NCBI GenBank assembly: GCA_009740415.1
Contig: WOYE01000009.1
Coordinates: 1,178,001-1,242,000, forward strand
DNA length: 64,000 nucleotides
Reading direction: 5' to 3'
DNA from: Planococcaceae bacterium Storch 2/2-2
GTDB lineage: Bacteria > Bacillota > Bacilli > Bacillales_A > Planococcaceae
Shown: positions 23,920-33,086 of the stretch, piece by piece
Position numbering within the stretch: position 1 is the first letter of the stretch
Layout of the letters: each line of letters starts with the position of its first letter
Program-made: the position numbers and the translations under genes
The notes under the pieces: model-generated
The model's database searches: none
The model's input: the letters and a program-made list of their open reading frames with translations, nothing else
What the model was told of the DNA's origin: nothing

Positions 23920-24687
23920 TTAGTCAACCATATGGTCGCTTCCGAAGAAGTTTTTAAACATTTGAACAGTCGTTGCACGGTTCAATGATGCGATTGATGT
24001 CGTTAAAGGAATTCCTTTCGGACATGCTTCCACACAGTTTTGTGAGTTACCGCATTCACCGAGGCCGCCATCTTTCATGATCTCATTGAGACGCTCGTCT
24101 TTGTTCATTGCACCTGTTGGGTGAGTATTGAACAAACGAACTTGTGAAAGAATTGCAGGACCCATGAAGTCTGTTTTGTCGTTCACGTTTGGACATGCTT
24201 CTAAACATACACCACATGTCATACATTTTGAAAGTTCATATGCCCATTGACGCTTACGCTCTGGCATACGTGGTCCTTCACCGAGGTCATACGTACCATC
24301 GATTGGAACCCATGCTTTAACTTGTTTCAATGAGTCGAACATTTGCTCACGGTCGACGATTAAGTCACGTACGACTGGGAATGTACTCATCGGCTCTAAA
24401 CGGATCGGTTGTTCTAAGTTGTCGATCAATGCTGTACATGATTGACGTGGTTTTCCGTTGATCACCATCGAACAAGCTCCACATACTTCCTCCAAACAGT
24501 TCATATCCCAGTTGATCGGCGTCGTCTTCTTGCCGTCTTTCGTCACTGGGTTACGACGAATTTCCATCAATACTGAGATGACGTTCATATTCGGACGATA
24601 CGGAATTGCAAATCGTTCCGTATACGGCTCTGAGTTCGCTGTATCTTGACGGAGGACTTCAATTTCAATTGTTTTGTTCTCGCTCAT
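23920..24687 (-). CDS. sdhB: succinate dehydrogenase iron-sulfur subunit
   Basis: Electron-transfer subunit of respiratory complex II, carrying [2Fe-2S], [4Fe-4S] and [3Fe-4S] clusters. Cysteine motifs are visible: CLEEVCGACSMVINGKPRQSC, CMTCGVCLEACP and CGNSQNCVEACPKG. Start ATG 24687 (MSENKTIEIEV) matches the Bacillus protein start and sits 9 bases after AAGGAG, unlike the upstream in-frame ATG at 24696. It gives 255 residues. It is the last gene of sdhCAB. Confidence 0.97.
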   Translation of the reverse strand: MSENKTIEIEVLRQDTANSEPYTERFAIPYRPNMNVISVLMEIRRNPVTKDGKKTTPINWDMNCLEEVCGACSMVINGKPRQSCTALIDNLEQPIRLEPMSTFPVVRDLIVDREQMFDSLKQVKAWVPIDGTYDLGEGPRMPERKRQWAYELSKCMTCGVCLEACPNVNDKTDFMGPAILSQVRLFNTHPTGAMNKDERLNEIMKDGGLGECGNSQNCVEACPKGIPLTTSIASLNRATTVQMFKNFFGSDHMVD

Positions 24688-24708
24688 TTGTGCCATTCTC
24701 CTTCCCTA

Positions 24709-26460
24709 TTATTTTGATTTTGATGTGTAGTCACGTTTACGTGGCTCGATTAATGACACATCAACATCTTCATACGACAATTTAGGAGCTGACACACCGT
24801 CGAACTCTGCAATTGTTGTTTTTAAGAAGTTCTCGTCATCACGTTCTGGGAAGTCTGGTTTGTAGTGAGCTCCACGGCTCTCGTTACGGTTCAGTGCTCC
24901 GAGTGTGATTACGCGTGCTAAGTACATCATATTTTTCAACTGACGTGTAAATGTCGCACCTTGGTTTGACCAACGCGTCGTATCTGTAATGTTGATGTTA
25001 TCGTAACGTTCAATTAACTCTTGGAGTTTATTGTCCGTTTCTTGTAAGCGGTCGTTGTGACGAACAACCGTTACGTTTTTCGTCATGATCTCGCCCATCT
25101 CTTTATGGAGCATGTACGCGTTCTCTGTACCGTCCATTTTGAGTGTCGCATCCCAAGCAGCTTCTTCTTCGCGTTTTGCGTCGTCGAATACTTTTGAAGA
25201 TACGTCCTCTGCTGTTTTATCTAAGCTGTTAATGTAGTTAACTGCTTCTGGTCCAGCAACCATTCCACCGTATACTGCTGAAAGCAATGAGTTCGCACCG
25301 AGACGGTTTGCACCGTGTTGTGAGTAATCTGCTTCACCAGCTGCGAAAAGTCCAGGAATGTTCGTATGCTGTTTGTAGTCTACCCATAGTCCACCCATTG
25401 AATAGTGAACCGCTGGGAAAATTTTCATCGGTACTTTACGTGGGTCGTCCCCAACGAATTTCTCGTAAATTTCCATAATTCCACCGAGTTTAATATCTAA
25501 CTCATGTGGGTCTTTATGTGACAAGTCTAAGTAAACCATGTTCTCTCCGTTAATACCGAGCTTTTGGTTCACACAGACGTCGAAGATTTCACGTGTCGCA
25601 ATGTCACGTGGAACGAGGTTACCGTAGTCTGGGTATTTCTCTTCTAAGAAGTACCATGGTTTCCCGTCTTTATATGTCCATACACGTCCACCTTCACCAC
25701 GAGCTGACTCACTCATTAAACGAAGCTTGTCATCTCCTGGGATTGCAGTTGGGTGAATTTGAATAAATTCACCGTTCGCGTATTTTGCTCCTTGTTGATA
25801 AGCGATAGAAGCCGCTGATCCTGTGTTGATCACAGAGTTCGTTGACTTACCGAAGATGATACCAGGACCACCTGTTGCAAGAATGACTGCGTCTCCACGG
25901 AATGTTTCGATTTCCATCGTTTTTAAGTTTTGTGCTTTAATTCCGCGACATACGCCATCGTCGTCGAGTACGGCACCGAGGAATTCCCAGTTTTCATACT
26001 TTTGAACGAGACCTGCCACTTCATGTGAACGAACTTGTTCGTCCAATGCATAAAGCAACTGTTGACCTGTTGTCGCACCAGCGAATGCTGTACGGTGGTG
26101 TAATGTACCTCCGAAACGACGGAAGTCGAGTAACCCTTCATTTGTACGGTTAAACATAACTCCCATACGGTCAAATAAGTGAATAATTCCAGGTGCTGCT
26201 TCTGTCATAGCCTGTACAGGCGGTTGGTTCGCTAAGAAGTCACCACCGTAAACTGTATCGTCGAAGTGGATCCATGGTGAGTCCCCTTCCCCTTTTGTGT
26301 TTACAGCACCGTTGATACCCCCTTGGGCACAGACGGAGTGTGAACGTTTCACAGGGACTAATGAGAACAAGTCTACTGGGACGCCTGCTTCTGCAGCTTT
26401 CATCGTTGCCATTAAACCGGCAAGACCGCCACCAACGACAATCAATTTGCCTTTTGCCAT
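24709..26460 (-). CDS. sdhA: succinate dehydrogenase flavoprotein subunit
   Basis: Catalytic subunit that oxidises succinate to fumarate with covalently bound FAD. The dinucleotide fold starts at once (KLIVVGGGLAGLMATMKAAEAG), the flavinylated His lies in KRSHSVCAQGGINGA, and the active-site Arg/His blocks are SESARGEGG and PAVHYSMGGLWVD. Start ATG 26460 is chosen over an in-frame GTG at 26472 because the GAGGAG ribosome binding site abuts the latter. Length 583 is normal for the Bacillus-type enzyme. Second gene of sdhCAB. Confidence 0.97.
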   Translation of the reverse strand: MAKGKLIVVGGGLAGLMATMKAAEAGVPVDLFSLVPVKRSHSVCAQGGINGAVNTKGEGDSPWIHFDDTVYGGDFLANQPPVQAMTEAAPGIIHLFDRMGVMFNRTNEGLLDFRRFGGTLHHRTAFAGATTGQQLLYALDEQVRSHEVAGLVQKYENWEFLGAVLDDDGVCRGIKAQNLKTMEIETFRGDAVILATGGPGIIFGKSTNSVINTGSAASIAYQQGAKYANGEFIQIHPTAIPGDDKLRLMSESARGEGGRVWTYKDGKPWYFLEEKYPDYGNLVPRDIATREIFDVCVNQKLGINGENMVYLDLSHKDPHELDIKLGGIMEIYEKFVGDDPRKVPMKIFPAVHYSMGGLWVDYKQHTNIPGLFAAGEADYSQHGANRLGANSLLSAVYGGMVAGPEAVNYINSLDKTAEDVSSKVFDDAKREEEAAWDATLKMDGTENAYMLHKEMGEIMTKNVTVVRHNDRLQETDNKLQELIERYDNINITDTTRWSNQGATFTRQLKNMMYLARVITLGALNRNESRGAHYKPDFPERDDENFLKTTIAEFDGVSAPKLSYEDVDVSLIEPRKRDYTSKSK

Positions 26461-26512
26461 TATATGTTTCACTCCTCAATATATTACATAATCAACTTAC
26501 TGAATCGAACTC

Positions 26513-27121
26513 TTACATAAATCCGAAGATCGCACGTACACCGATGAACGCTAACGCCACGAATACGAGGACAGAAACGTAAGAGAAAATGCGTTGTGAA
26601 CGTGGTGACTGAAGAATACCCCAAGTGACGAGGAAGCCCCATACTCCGTTCGCTAAGTGGAACGTCGCTGCTAATACTCCTACGATGTAGAAGATGAGCA
26701 TCCCTGTGCTTGAAAAGATGTCAGCCATCATATTGTAGTCCACTTCAGCACCAAGTGCTTTTTGGATACGTGTTTGGTAAATGTGCCATGCGATGAAGAT
26801 CACGAGGAACACACCAGTGAAACGTTGTAACTTGAACATCCAGTTACGGTATGTACCGAAGCGACCCGTGTTGTTGTTCGCAGTGAATGCGATGTACACA
26901 CCATAGAAGGCGTGGAACATAAGTGGAATGTAAATGACAACCCACTCTAACACGTATAAAAATGGTAAGCTTCCCATGAAATCGGATGCTGCGTTGAATG
27001 CTTCTTCACCACGCGTTGAAAAGTAGTTGATGATCAAGTGTTGAGTTAAGAATAGCCCAACTGGAATGACTCCGAGTAGTGAATGAAGACGGCGTAAATA
27101 GAAATCTGATTCTCTCGACAA
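26513..27121 (-). CDS. sdhC: succinate dehydrogenase cytochrome b558 subunit
   Basis: Single membrane anchor subunit with five helices and two haems b, typical of Bacillus-type complex II reducing menaquinone. The sequence opens with FYLRRLHSLLGVIPVGLFLTQH and has conserved histidines for haem in helices 1, 2, 3 and 4 (H in TQHLI, MFHAFYGVY, FIAWHIYQ, ATFHLANG). TTG 27121 is used as start after GGGAGGG, matching the family N-terminus. The leader upstream holds the operon promoter and cre-like sites. Confidence 0.96.
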   Translation of the reverse strand: MSRESDFYLRRLHSLLGVIPVGLFLTQHLIINYFSTRGEEAFNAASDFMGSLPFLYVLEWVVIYIPLMFHAFYGVYIAFTANNNTGRFGTYRNWMFKLQRFTGVFLVIFIAWHIYQTRIQKALGAEVDYNMMADIFSSTGMLIFYIVGVLAATFHLANGVWGFLVTWGILQSPRSQRIFSYVSVLVFVALAFIGVRAIFGFM

Positions 27122-27154
27122 GTCTTTTACCCTCCCTTTTAACTGAAGTTCGTG

Positions 27155-27175
27155 TTAAAACGCTATGATAAACGC
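27155..27175 (-). promoter_or_regulatory. cre-like sites in the sdhC leader
   Basis: TTAAAACGCTATGA agrees with the CcpA site pattern TGWAANCGNTNWCA except at two positions, and a weaker overlapping-register copy (GATAAACGCTAAAA) follows. Both lie between promoter and start codon, where CcpA could block elongation. Tentative. Confidence 0.35.
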
Positions 27176-27216
27176 TAAAACACAACTTCTTCATGGTACA
27201 ATGTGATTACAATTTT

Positions 27217-27245
27217 ATTGTACTCTTCACGTCCGACAAGGTCAA
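27217..27245 (-). promoter_or_regulatory. sigma-A promoter of sdhCAB
   Basis: Minus strand TTGACC, exactly 17 bases, TACAAT. It gives a leader of about 90 bases before the TTG start of sdhC. Confidence 0.75.
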
Positions 27246-27452
27246 GGTGTTCAATGCTTTTTCATTGCATTCTCATTTGAACGTTCTATTCACGCGATAT
27301 TCGTGAAAAAATGAACGTTTTTTGAACGTTTTTTGAATTTTTTTCGTCCGTTGTCCGATAATTCGAACAAGATTTGACCGGATCCAAACGGTTTTTCACA
27401 CTTTTTTTAGTCTTTTATAAGAGGTTTTTTGACTTGATAACGAGCACATTTT
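27246..27452. other. A/T-rich spacer between uvrC and the sdh promoter
   Basis: No gene is supported here. The only structure is a short tandem repeat (GAACGTTTTTT twice at 27313-27334, with a further GAACGTT copy near 27280). No convincing terminator hairpin was found behind uvrC. Confidence 0.5.
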
Positions 27453-29222
27453 TCACTTTTCGAACGAAGCGACGATCGCTTGAGCGACATTTTTCGGCAT
27501 ACCTGCTCGTTGAAGCGCTTCAAACGATGCTCGTTCAATCGCTTCGATCGACCCGAAATGAAGAAGGAGTTGACGTTTACGCTTCGCCCCGACACCCGGT
27601 ATGTTATCCAACGTCGAAACGAATGCTGACTTGGCACGTTGTTCGCGATGAAATGTAATGGCAAACCGATGCACTTCTTCTTGAATGCGCGTCAATAAAT
27701 GAAACGCTTCGCTACGTTTTGAAATCGGGATCATTTCCGGCGGGTCACCGTACAACAATTCATTCGTCGAATGGCGGTCATCTTTCGCTAACCCGAGAAG
27801 CGGAATCGCTAATCCGAGTTCATCCTCTAACAATTCCCTCGCAATTTCGAGTTGACCTTTTCCACCGTCGACGACGATCAAGTCAGGAAGGGGGCCGCCT
27901 TCTTTCAACAATCGAACGTACCTTCTTTTCATCACTTCTCGCATCGCGCCGTAATCATCGTGCGCGCCGGCTTCTTTCAACTTATATTTCCGATAACCGC
28001 TTTTGTACGGTGCACCGTCGACAAATTGTACCATCGCAGAAACAGGGTCCGATCCATACGTATGGGAGTTGTCGAATGCCTCGATCCGTAACGGCGTTTC
28101 AATATGAAGCAACTCGCCTAACTCTTCACACGCTCCGATCGTCCGCTCGTATTTTCGTTCGAGCAACGCCTCTTTTTCATCGAGTGCCGCTCGTGCGTTT
28201 TGGGTCGCCACTTTCACGAGGTCCGCTTTCTTTCCTCGTTGAGGGGTGAGCACTCGTAAATCGAGCAGTTGTTCAAGCACGTCTTTTTGAAGCGTCAATG
28301 GAACGAATATTTCTTGCGGTTTCAAATGCTTTTTACTCGCATAAAATTGACCGATGAACGTTAACATTTCTTCTTCCGGTTCTTTATAGTACGGAAAAAT
28401 CGTCGCTTCACGTTCGATCAACTTTCCTTGTCGAACGAAAAAGACTTGGACACATAAATGACCATTTTTCGTCGCATAGCCGAACACGTCGCGGTCGACA
28501 AAGTCGTTCAGCGTCATCGATTGACGTTCCATGACCGCTTCGATATGAGCGAGTTGGTCGCGGTATTCTTTCGCACGTTCAAAATCGAGCTGTTCCGACG
28601 CATCGTACATCTTTTGCTCAATCGTCTGTTTCGTTTCTTTGTACCCCCCTCTTAAAAAGCGAGTCACCTCTTTCGCCATCTCGTCGTACGTCGAAGAAGG
28701 AATGTCTTTCACGCAAGGTGCTAAACATTGCCCGATATGGTAATAGAGACACACTTCTTTCGGAAGGGTACGACATTTTCGAAACGGATACATACGATCG
28801 AGCAATTTTTTCGTTTCCTGCGCTGCCGTCGCATTCGGATACGGTCCGAAATATTTCCCTTTTCCTCGCTTCACTTCACGCGTAATGAGCAAGCGCGGGT
28901 ATCGTTCATTCGTTATTTTAATATACGGGTACGATTTATCGTCTTTTAACATAATGTTGTATTTCGGATCGTACCGTTTAATTAAATTGAGCTCGAGTAC
29001 GAGCGCTTCTAAATCGGACTGGGTCAAAATGTATTCGAAGTCGACGATTTCTTGGACGAGTCGTTGCGTTTTTCCGTCATGACTTCCTGTGAAGTAACTT
29101 CGTACACGATTGCTTAAATTTTTTGCCTTCCCTACGTAAATGACGACACCTTGACGATCCTTCATTAAATAACAGCCAGGTGACGTCGGAAGCAATTTTA
29201 ATTTTTCACGGATGAGGTCCAT
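27453..29222 (-). CDS. uvrC: excinuclease ABC subunit C
   Basis: Dual-incision nuclease of nucleotide excision repair. The N-terminal GIY-YIG nuclease domain ([22 protein letters not shown], about 15-36) makes the 3' cut. A UVR motif lies at about 200-235. The central UvrC_RNaseH_endonuclease domain carries [21 protein letters not shown] and [13 protein letters not shown] for the 5' cut, and two HhH motifs end the protein ([21 protein letters not shown]). 589 residues is standard. The start at 29222 follows AGGTGG. It sits directly downstream of trxA, with a terminator between them. Confidence 0.97.
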   Translation of the reverse strand: MDLIREKLKLLPTSPGCYLMKDRQGVVIYVGKAKNLSNRVRSYFTGSHDGKTQRLVQEIVDFEYILTQSDLEALVLELNLIKRYDPKYNIMLKDDKSYPYIKITNERYPRLLITREVKRGKGKYFGPYPNATAAQETKKLLDRMYPFRKCRTLPKEVCLYYHIGQCLAPCVKDIPSSTYDEMAKEVTRFLRGGYKETKQTIEQKMYDASEQLDFERAKEYRDQLAHIEAVMERQSMTLNDFVDRDVFGYATKNGHLCVQVFFVRQGKLIEREATIFPYYKEPEEEMLTFIGQFYASKKHLKPQEIFVPLTLQKDVLEQLLDLRVLTPQRGKKADLVKVATQNARAALDEKEALLERKYERTIGACEELGELLHIETPLRIEAFDNSHTYGSDPVSAMVQFVDGAPYKSGYRKYKLKEAGAHDDYGAMREVMKRRYVRLLKEGGPLPDLIVVDGGKGQLEIARELLEDELGLAIPLLGLAKDDRHSTNELLYGDPPEMIPISKRSEAFHLLTRIQEEVHRFAITFHREQRAKSAFVSTLDNIPGVGAKRKRQLLLHFGSIEAIERASFEALQRAGMPKNVAQAIVASFEK

Positions 29223-29239
29223 TCATTCACCACCTATAC

Positions 29240-29272
29240 AAAAAAAGCCAGAACCGTCACCGGCCTGGCTTC
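29240..29272 (-). terminator. intrinsic terminator of trxA
   Basis: Minus strand AAGCCAG / CTGGCTT stem with an interior GGTGACGG loop, followed by T7, 10 bases after the trxA stop. Confidence 0.7.
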
Positions 29273-29282
29273 TACTTACGAA

Positions 29283-29597
29283 TTAAAGATGTTTCTCAAT
29301 TAATTGAACGAGTGCTTCTTTTGGATTGAAGCCAACTACTTTATCCACTTGTTGACCGTCTTTGAATACGATTAACGTTGGGATTGACATAACGCCGAAA
29401 CGAGCTGCTGTCGTTTGGTTGTCGTCTACGTTCACTTTAACAACTTTCGCTTTCCCATCTACTTCGTCCGCTACTTCTTCGAGTACTGGAGCGATCATTT
29501 TACATGGTCCACACCAAGGTGCCCAAAAGTCTACTAAAGTTACGCCTGATTCAATTTCCTGTTCGAATGTTGCATCTGTTGCATCGATAATTGCCAT
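29283..29597 (-). CDS. trxA: thioredoxin
   Basis: A 104-residue cytosolic disulfide reductase with the classic WCGPC active site at residues 28-32 (FWAPWCGPCK) and the cis-proline loop MSIPTLIVF. It reduces ribonucleotide reductase, methionine sulfoxide reductases and protein disulfides or persulfides. The start follows GGAGGAATTATTC. Its own promoter region carries an extended -10 and a C/G palindrome, described separately. Confidence 0.97.
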   Translation of the reverse strand: MAIIDATDATFEQEIESGVTLVDFWAPWCGPCKMIAPVLEEVADEVDGKAKVVKVNVDDNQTTAARFGVMSIPTLIVFKDGQQVDKVVGFNPKEALVQLIEKHL

Positions 29598-29637
29598 GAA
29601 TAATTCCTCCTTTATTGGATAACAAACTCTACAAACT

Positions 29638-29667
29638 ACTATACCACGGTATACCCCCGGGGGCTAG
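29638..29667 (-). promoter_or_regulatory. trxA promoter with a CsoR/CstR-like palindrome
   Basis: Minus strand has an extended -10 TGG-TATAGT (29638-29646). Directly upstream, in the spacer and -35 position, lies TATACCCCCGGGGGCTA (plus strand 29651-29667) with a perfect CCCCCGGGGG core. This resembles the TACCCC-n-GGGGTA operators of CsoR/CstR-family copper or persulfide sensors. The regulator is not in the window. Confidence 0.45.
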
Positions 29668-29752
29668 CCTTTTGCTCGAAATAAGTTCATTTCCAATTTG
29701 ATACTGTAAGTGTAGCACACTACTTAGAATGGAAAAAACAATTTGCTTTTCT

Positions 29753-31210
29753 TTATGAACTTACTTCTACTTCTCTCTCTTCTGCTAATAAATCAACGTG
29801 ATCCTCAGCTTTCATTAAAGATACAATAACAGTTACGATGGTCGAGATAGGTAAACCGACGAAAACAGGGTGAATACCGAATGGGTGACCTGTGAACTGC
29901 CAAATTACAGCTACAATTAAACCGGTCCACATACCAGCTACTCCGCCTTTCTTCGTTGCTGGTTTCCAGTAAAATCCTAAAATAATAGGCGCCAACAAGC
30001 TAGATACGAGCATCGCTGTACCTGTCACCCATAAGTTAACGAGTTGAGGGATGTACAACGCTAGTACTAGAGAAAGTACCGATACAGCGATGACAGAGTA
30101 TCGACTGTATAGAAGTAATTTCTTATCATCGTACTGACTCATTCGCGGACGAATGATATCATTTACAATCGATGATGCTCCTGCCATGAAAAACGAATCC
30201 GCTGTTGAAATGACTGTCGCAAGAAGAGCGATGATCATAATGATTACCATCGGGAAGTTAAATACATCCCCTATTACTGCGTAGTAGATTAGTGTAGGAT
30301 TTGCATCGGTTAATCCTAAACCGTACTTCCCCATCACTCCGATCGCTATTACTGCTGCTCCTGTTAATCCAGCTACGACAATTGAAATCCAATAACCTCG
30401 TTTAGCTACTTTCGCACTTCCAGCTGCCCAATAACGTTGCCAAAGATCTTGTCTTACGAATTGGTATGCCCCAATTGTTAATAAGTAAACAAAGATTTCT
30501 TGAGGGGTAATAGACGAGAATAAACTTAAGTTAGCGCTTTCATTTAAAATAGAAGCATTTTGTTGAATCGACGACCAACCACCTGAAGCTAAAATAACTG
30601 CTACAAATAAAATAAACAGTCCGATTGTTTGAATCGTTCCATGGAAAGCATCTTGCCAAATGACCGATTTCATTCCTCCAAAATATGTTTTCAGTGTTAA
30701 GAGGACCCAACTTACTAAAATACCTGTCGTCATGCTTAAACCGACCGTTAAATTTAAAATCGTAGCGATTGCTACAAATTGCATCCCTGTAATAGCGCTG
30801 TAAGCAACTAGTATACTAATGACCGTCGGTATTCTAGCGCCTTCTCCATAACGCAACGTCGTATAATCCGCAATTGTAACCATGTCATATTTGTCTCCGT
30901 ATGCACGGATTTTATCTAAGAAAAACCCGAGCATAATTAATCCTGCAAAAAATGTTCCTAAATTGATCCATTGTTGACCCATTCCGAGACTATACCCATT
31001 TTCCATATAACCTAGCAATGTCGAACCGCCTACTGCTGTTCCGACAAATGTCAAAATAAGAGGGAAAATAGAAACTGTACGTCCTGCTACATTGTAATCA
31101 TCATACGTTTTTATACTCGTTTTGTTAATCCAAACAGAAATTGCAAAAAGGAAAAGAAAGTAAACGATAACTAAGCTCCCCAAAATAATTCTTTCATCTG
31201 CGCTATACAT
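29753..31210 (-). CDS. sodium:solute symporter (SSS family)
   Basis: A 485-residue permease of the sodium/solute symporter family with about 13 membrane helices. Family blocks are YDDYNVAGRTVSIFPLILTFVGTAVGGSTLLGY near the start (helix 1-2) and ATVISTADSFFMAGASSIVNDI in the middle, which corresponds to the Na2-site helix. It is the second gene of an operon with an amidohydrolase, 23 bases apart, driven by a sigma-54 promoter. It presumably imports the compound the hydrolase attacks. The substrate is unknown. Codon use is more A/T-rich than in the flanking housekeeping genes. Confidence 0.92.
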   Translation of the reverse strand: MYSADERIILGSLVIVYFLFLFAISVWINKTSIKTYDDYNVAGRTVSIFPLILTFVGTAVGGSTLLGYMENGYSLGMGQQWINLGTFFAGLIMLGFFLDKIRAYGDKYDMVTIADYTTLRYGEGARIPTVISILVAYSAITGMQFVAIATILNLTVGLSMTTGILVSWVLLTLKTYFGGMKSVIWQDAFHGTIQTIGLFILFVAVILASGGWSSIQQNASILNESANLSLFSSITPQEIFVYLLTIGAYQFVRQDLWQRYWAAGSAKVAKRGYWISIVVAGLTGAAVIAIGVMGKYGLGLTDANPTLIYYAVIGDVFNFPMVIIMIIALLATVISTADSFFMAGASSIVNDIIRPRMSQYDDKKLLLYSRYSVIAVSVLSLVLALYIPQLVNLWVTGTAMLVSSLLAPIILGFYWKPATKKGGVAGMWTGLIVAVIWQFTGHPFGIHPVFVGLPISTIVTVIVSLMKAEDHVDLLAEEREVEVSS

Positions 31211-31233
31211 AATGATCCACTCCTTCTCTTTAA

Positions 31234-32832
31234 CTACTCACTTCTCAAGTTAAATAAGCATTCTCCTGCGACGTACGTTTCTTGCACTTTTAAATCTTTT
31301 AATTGTTCTGGTGGTAGATTGTAAGGATCTCGTTCAAACATAATAAAGTCTGCATACTTTCCAACTTCTAAACTTCCGATTAAACGTTCATCGCACCCGC
31401 TTTTAGCAGCGTCAATCGTATAAGAGCGGAAAGCTTCATCGACCGTCAAACATTCTTCTGTACCTAACGATTGACCATTTAACGTTTTTCGAGTGACTGC
31501 TGCATAAATTCCGAGAAGCGGATTTCCATCACAAACGGGAAAGTCTGAATTGTTAGGTGCTAGTACTCCTAAATTTCTCATCGTACGATTTGGAAATACT
31601 CTCGCCGCTCTTTTACTTCCTAAGTTATTTAAGTAGCTATCGCCAATTGAATAAATAAATCCTGTTGAAGAAGCGGCTACAATTCCTTCTTCTGCCATTC
31701 GCTTTAATTGTTCTTCTGTTGCTAACGCAACATGCTCGATTCTATGGCGACTTTTAATATTTTGCTCCGTTGAAGCAGCGCTTTCAATCGCTCGTAAAGC
31801 CATCTCAATTGCACGTTCGCCTATGCCATGTATAGCGACTCGTAAACCTTGGGCGATCGATGTCTCCACTTGCTGTTGAATCGTGTCTGCATTCATATAC
31901 AAAATGCCTGTTCCATCGCTATTTTCATACGGTTGTGCCACCGCTGCTGTTCGGCCACCAACACTGCCATCTAACATAAATTTCATACCTTGGATGGATA
32001 AATAGTCGTCTCCAAAATGACTTTCTATTCCTAAGTCGTACGTAGAATCTTTCACTCCTATCCAACCCATTTGATCATTAGCCCATAGCCACAATCGAAT
32101 CTTCACATTTAAATTCCCTTCACGATGAAGCTGTTGATATACTTTTAAATCTTCTTTCGTAATGGCCATATCGTGTAAAGTTGTCAAACCCCACGATAAA
32201 AAACTTCGCTCCGCTTCTTCCCAACACTTCTTCTGATCTTCAATCGTAACGGGTGGGACTTTAAACAAATCCATCGCATTTTCTTGGACTAATCCTGTAA
32301 GTACACCATTTTTTCGTTCAAACTTACCGCCTTTCGGATTTTCTATTGTTAAGGGAAGCCCGCTCGCTTCAAAAGCTTTCGAATTCGCTACTGCATTATG
32401 AACACACGTTCTTTTTAAAAAGAGAGGGTTATTAGGTGCAACTTCATCTAACTCTTCGATTGTAGGTTGTCTCCCCTCTTTCATTAGTGATTCATCCCAG
32501 CCGAAGCCGATTAGCCATTCTCCTTCTTTAGCGACTTTTACTTTTTCTTCAACGGCGAGTAATAAATCGTTAATCGTTGAAGTTTCACTAGGAGAACAGT
32601 TGATCATCCTTTGTTGTAATGCATAATGTAAAGGATGAGCGTGACTTTCTATGAAAGCTGGGAAAATAAATTTCCCACTGCAATCAATCGTTTCCTCCAC
32701 TAACGGTAACCATTTTGTAACATTGTCACCTGTTGCGACAATTTTCCCATCGGCGACGATAAACTCTGAAAACATGCGACCTTGATCATCAAGCGAACGT
32801 ACCGTTCCATTTTTGAAATGTTTGATATTCAT
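31234..32832 (-). CDS. amidohydrolase family 3 protein (YtcJ/NfdA-like)
   Basis: A 532-residue metal-dependent hydrolase of amidohydrolase family 3, which includes N-substituted formamide deformylase and YtcJ. Metal ligands are visible: the HAHP block (FPAFIESHAHPLHYAL, about 57-72), a late HGIGERAIEMALRAIE and RHRIEHVAL with histidines, and the final Asp in CDGNPLLGIYAAVTR. FDGSVGGRTAAVAQPY-type glycine-rich text (LDGSVGGRTAAVAQPY) is characteristic of this family. Start ATG 32832 has AAGGGTG 6 bases upstream. It is the first gene behind the sigma-54 promoter. The substrate is probably an amide or formamide; inference only. Confidence 0.9.
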   Translation of the reverse strand: MNIKHFKNGTVRSLDDQGRMFSEFIVADGKIVATGDNVTKWLPLVEETIDCSGKFIFPAFIESHAHPLHYALQQRMINCSPSETSTINDLLLAVEEKVKVAKEGEWLIGFGWDESLMKEGRQPTIEELDEVAPNNPLFLKRTCVHNAVANSKAFEASGLPLTIENPKGGKFERKNGVLTGLVQENAMDLFKVPPVTIEDQKKCWEEAERSFLSWGLTTLHDMAITKEDLKVYQQLHREGNLNVKIRLWLWANDQMGWIGVKDSTYDLGIESHFGDDYLSIQGMKFMLDGSVGGRTAAVAQPYENSDGTGILYMNADTIQQQVETSIAQGLRVAIHGIGERAIEMALRAIESAASTEQNIKSRHRIEHVALATEEQLKRMAEEGIVAASSTGFIYSIGDSYLNNLGSKRAARVFPNRTMRNLGVLAPNNSDFPVCDGNPLLGIYAAVTRKTLNGQSLGTEECLTVDEAFRSYTIDAAKSGCDERLIGSLEVGKYADFIMFERDPYNLPPEQLKDLKVQETYVAGECLFNLRSE

Positions 32833-32869
32833 AAAAATCACCCTTCTTTCTATTGTGCCCTCTACTTAT

Positions 32870-32886
32870 TGCAAGTCGCGTGCCAA
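32870..32886 (-). promoter_or_regulatory. sigma-54 (-24/-12) promoter of the amidohydrolase-symporter operon
   Basis: Minus strand reads TTGGCACGCGACTTGCA, an exact match to the consensus TTGGCACG-N4-TTGCA. Transcription would start near 32858, about 26 bases before the start codon, leaving room for the AAGGGTG ribosome binding site. Confidence 0.92.
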
Positions 32887-32952
32887 CTTTCTATCCTTTC
32901 TGCCGGCATTTCCCCTCTTTTCTTCTCATTCCTTTTACTTTGTTCCATATAT

Positions 32953-32990
32953 TGAGTCGAAATCAATTCAGTTGATTTGACTTCGACTCA
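32953..32990. promoter_or_regulatory. paired activator sites A and B (upstream activating sequence)
   Basis: Two 18-bp copies, TGAGTCGAAATCAATTCA (32953-32970) and, on the other strand, TGAGTCGAAGTCAAATCA (32973-32990), are separated by 2 bases and form one large palindrome. Centre is about 114 bases upstream of the predicted sigma-54 start, a normal distance for an enhancer-type site. Site B overlaps the -35 box of the divergent activator promoter. Confidence 0.75.
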
Positions 32991-33006
32991 ATATATAGAC
33001 TATGAT
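32977..33006 (+). promoter_or_regulatory. sigma-A promoter of the sigma-54 activator gene
   Basis: TTGACT, 18 bases, TATGAT. The -35 box lies inside site B and the -10 box directly abuts a perfect cre site, so both autoregulation and catabolite repression are expected. Confidence 0.7.
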
Positions 33007-33020
33007 TGTAAGCGTTATCA
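33007..33020. promoter_or_regulatory. cre site (CcpA operator) on the activator promoter
   Basis: TGTAAGCGTTATCA matches the consensus TGWAANCGNTNWCA at every position. It spans the predicted transcription start of the activator gene, a position where CcpA-HPr(Ser-P) represses. Confidence 0.85.
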
Positions 33021-33024
33021 TTAT

Positions 33025-33042
33025 TGAGTCGATTTCAACTCA
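33025..33042. promoter_or_regulatory. third activator site (C)
   Basis: TGAGTCGATTTCAACTCA is a near-perfect dyad and the third copy of the 18-bp motif found at 32953 and 32973. It lies in the activator gene leader, about 175 bases from the sigma-54 start. Confidence 0.65.
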
Positions 33043-33086
33043 TTTTATGTTATAAATCGAGGGTTTCTTAGAAAGGTGATTGCAAA

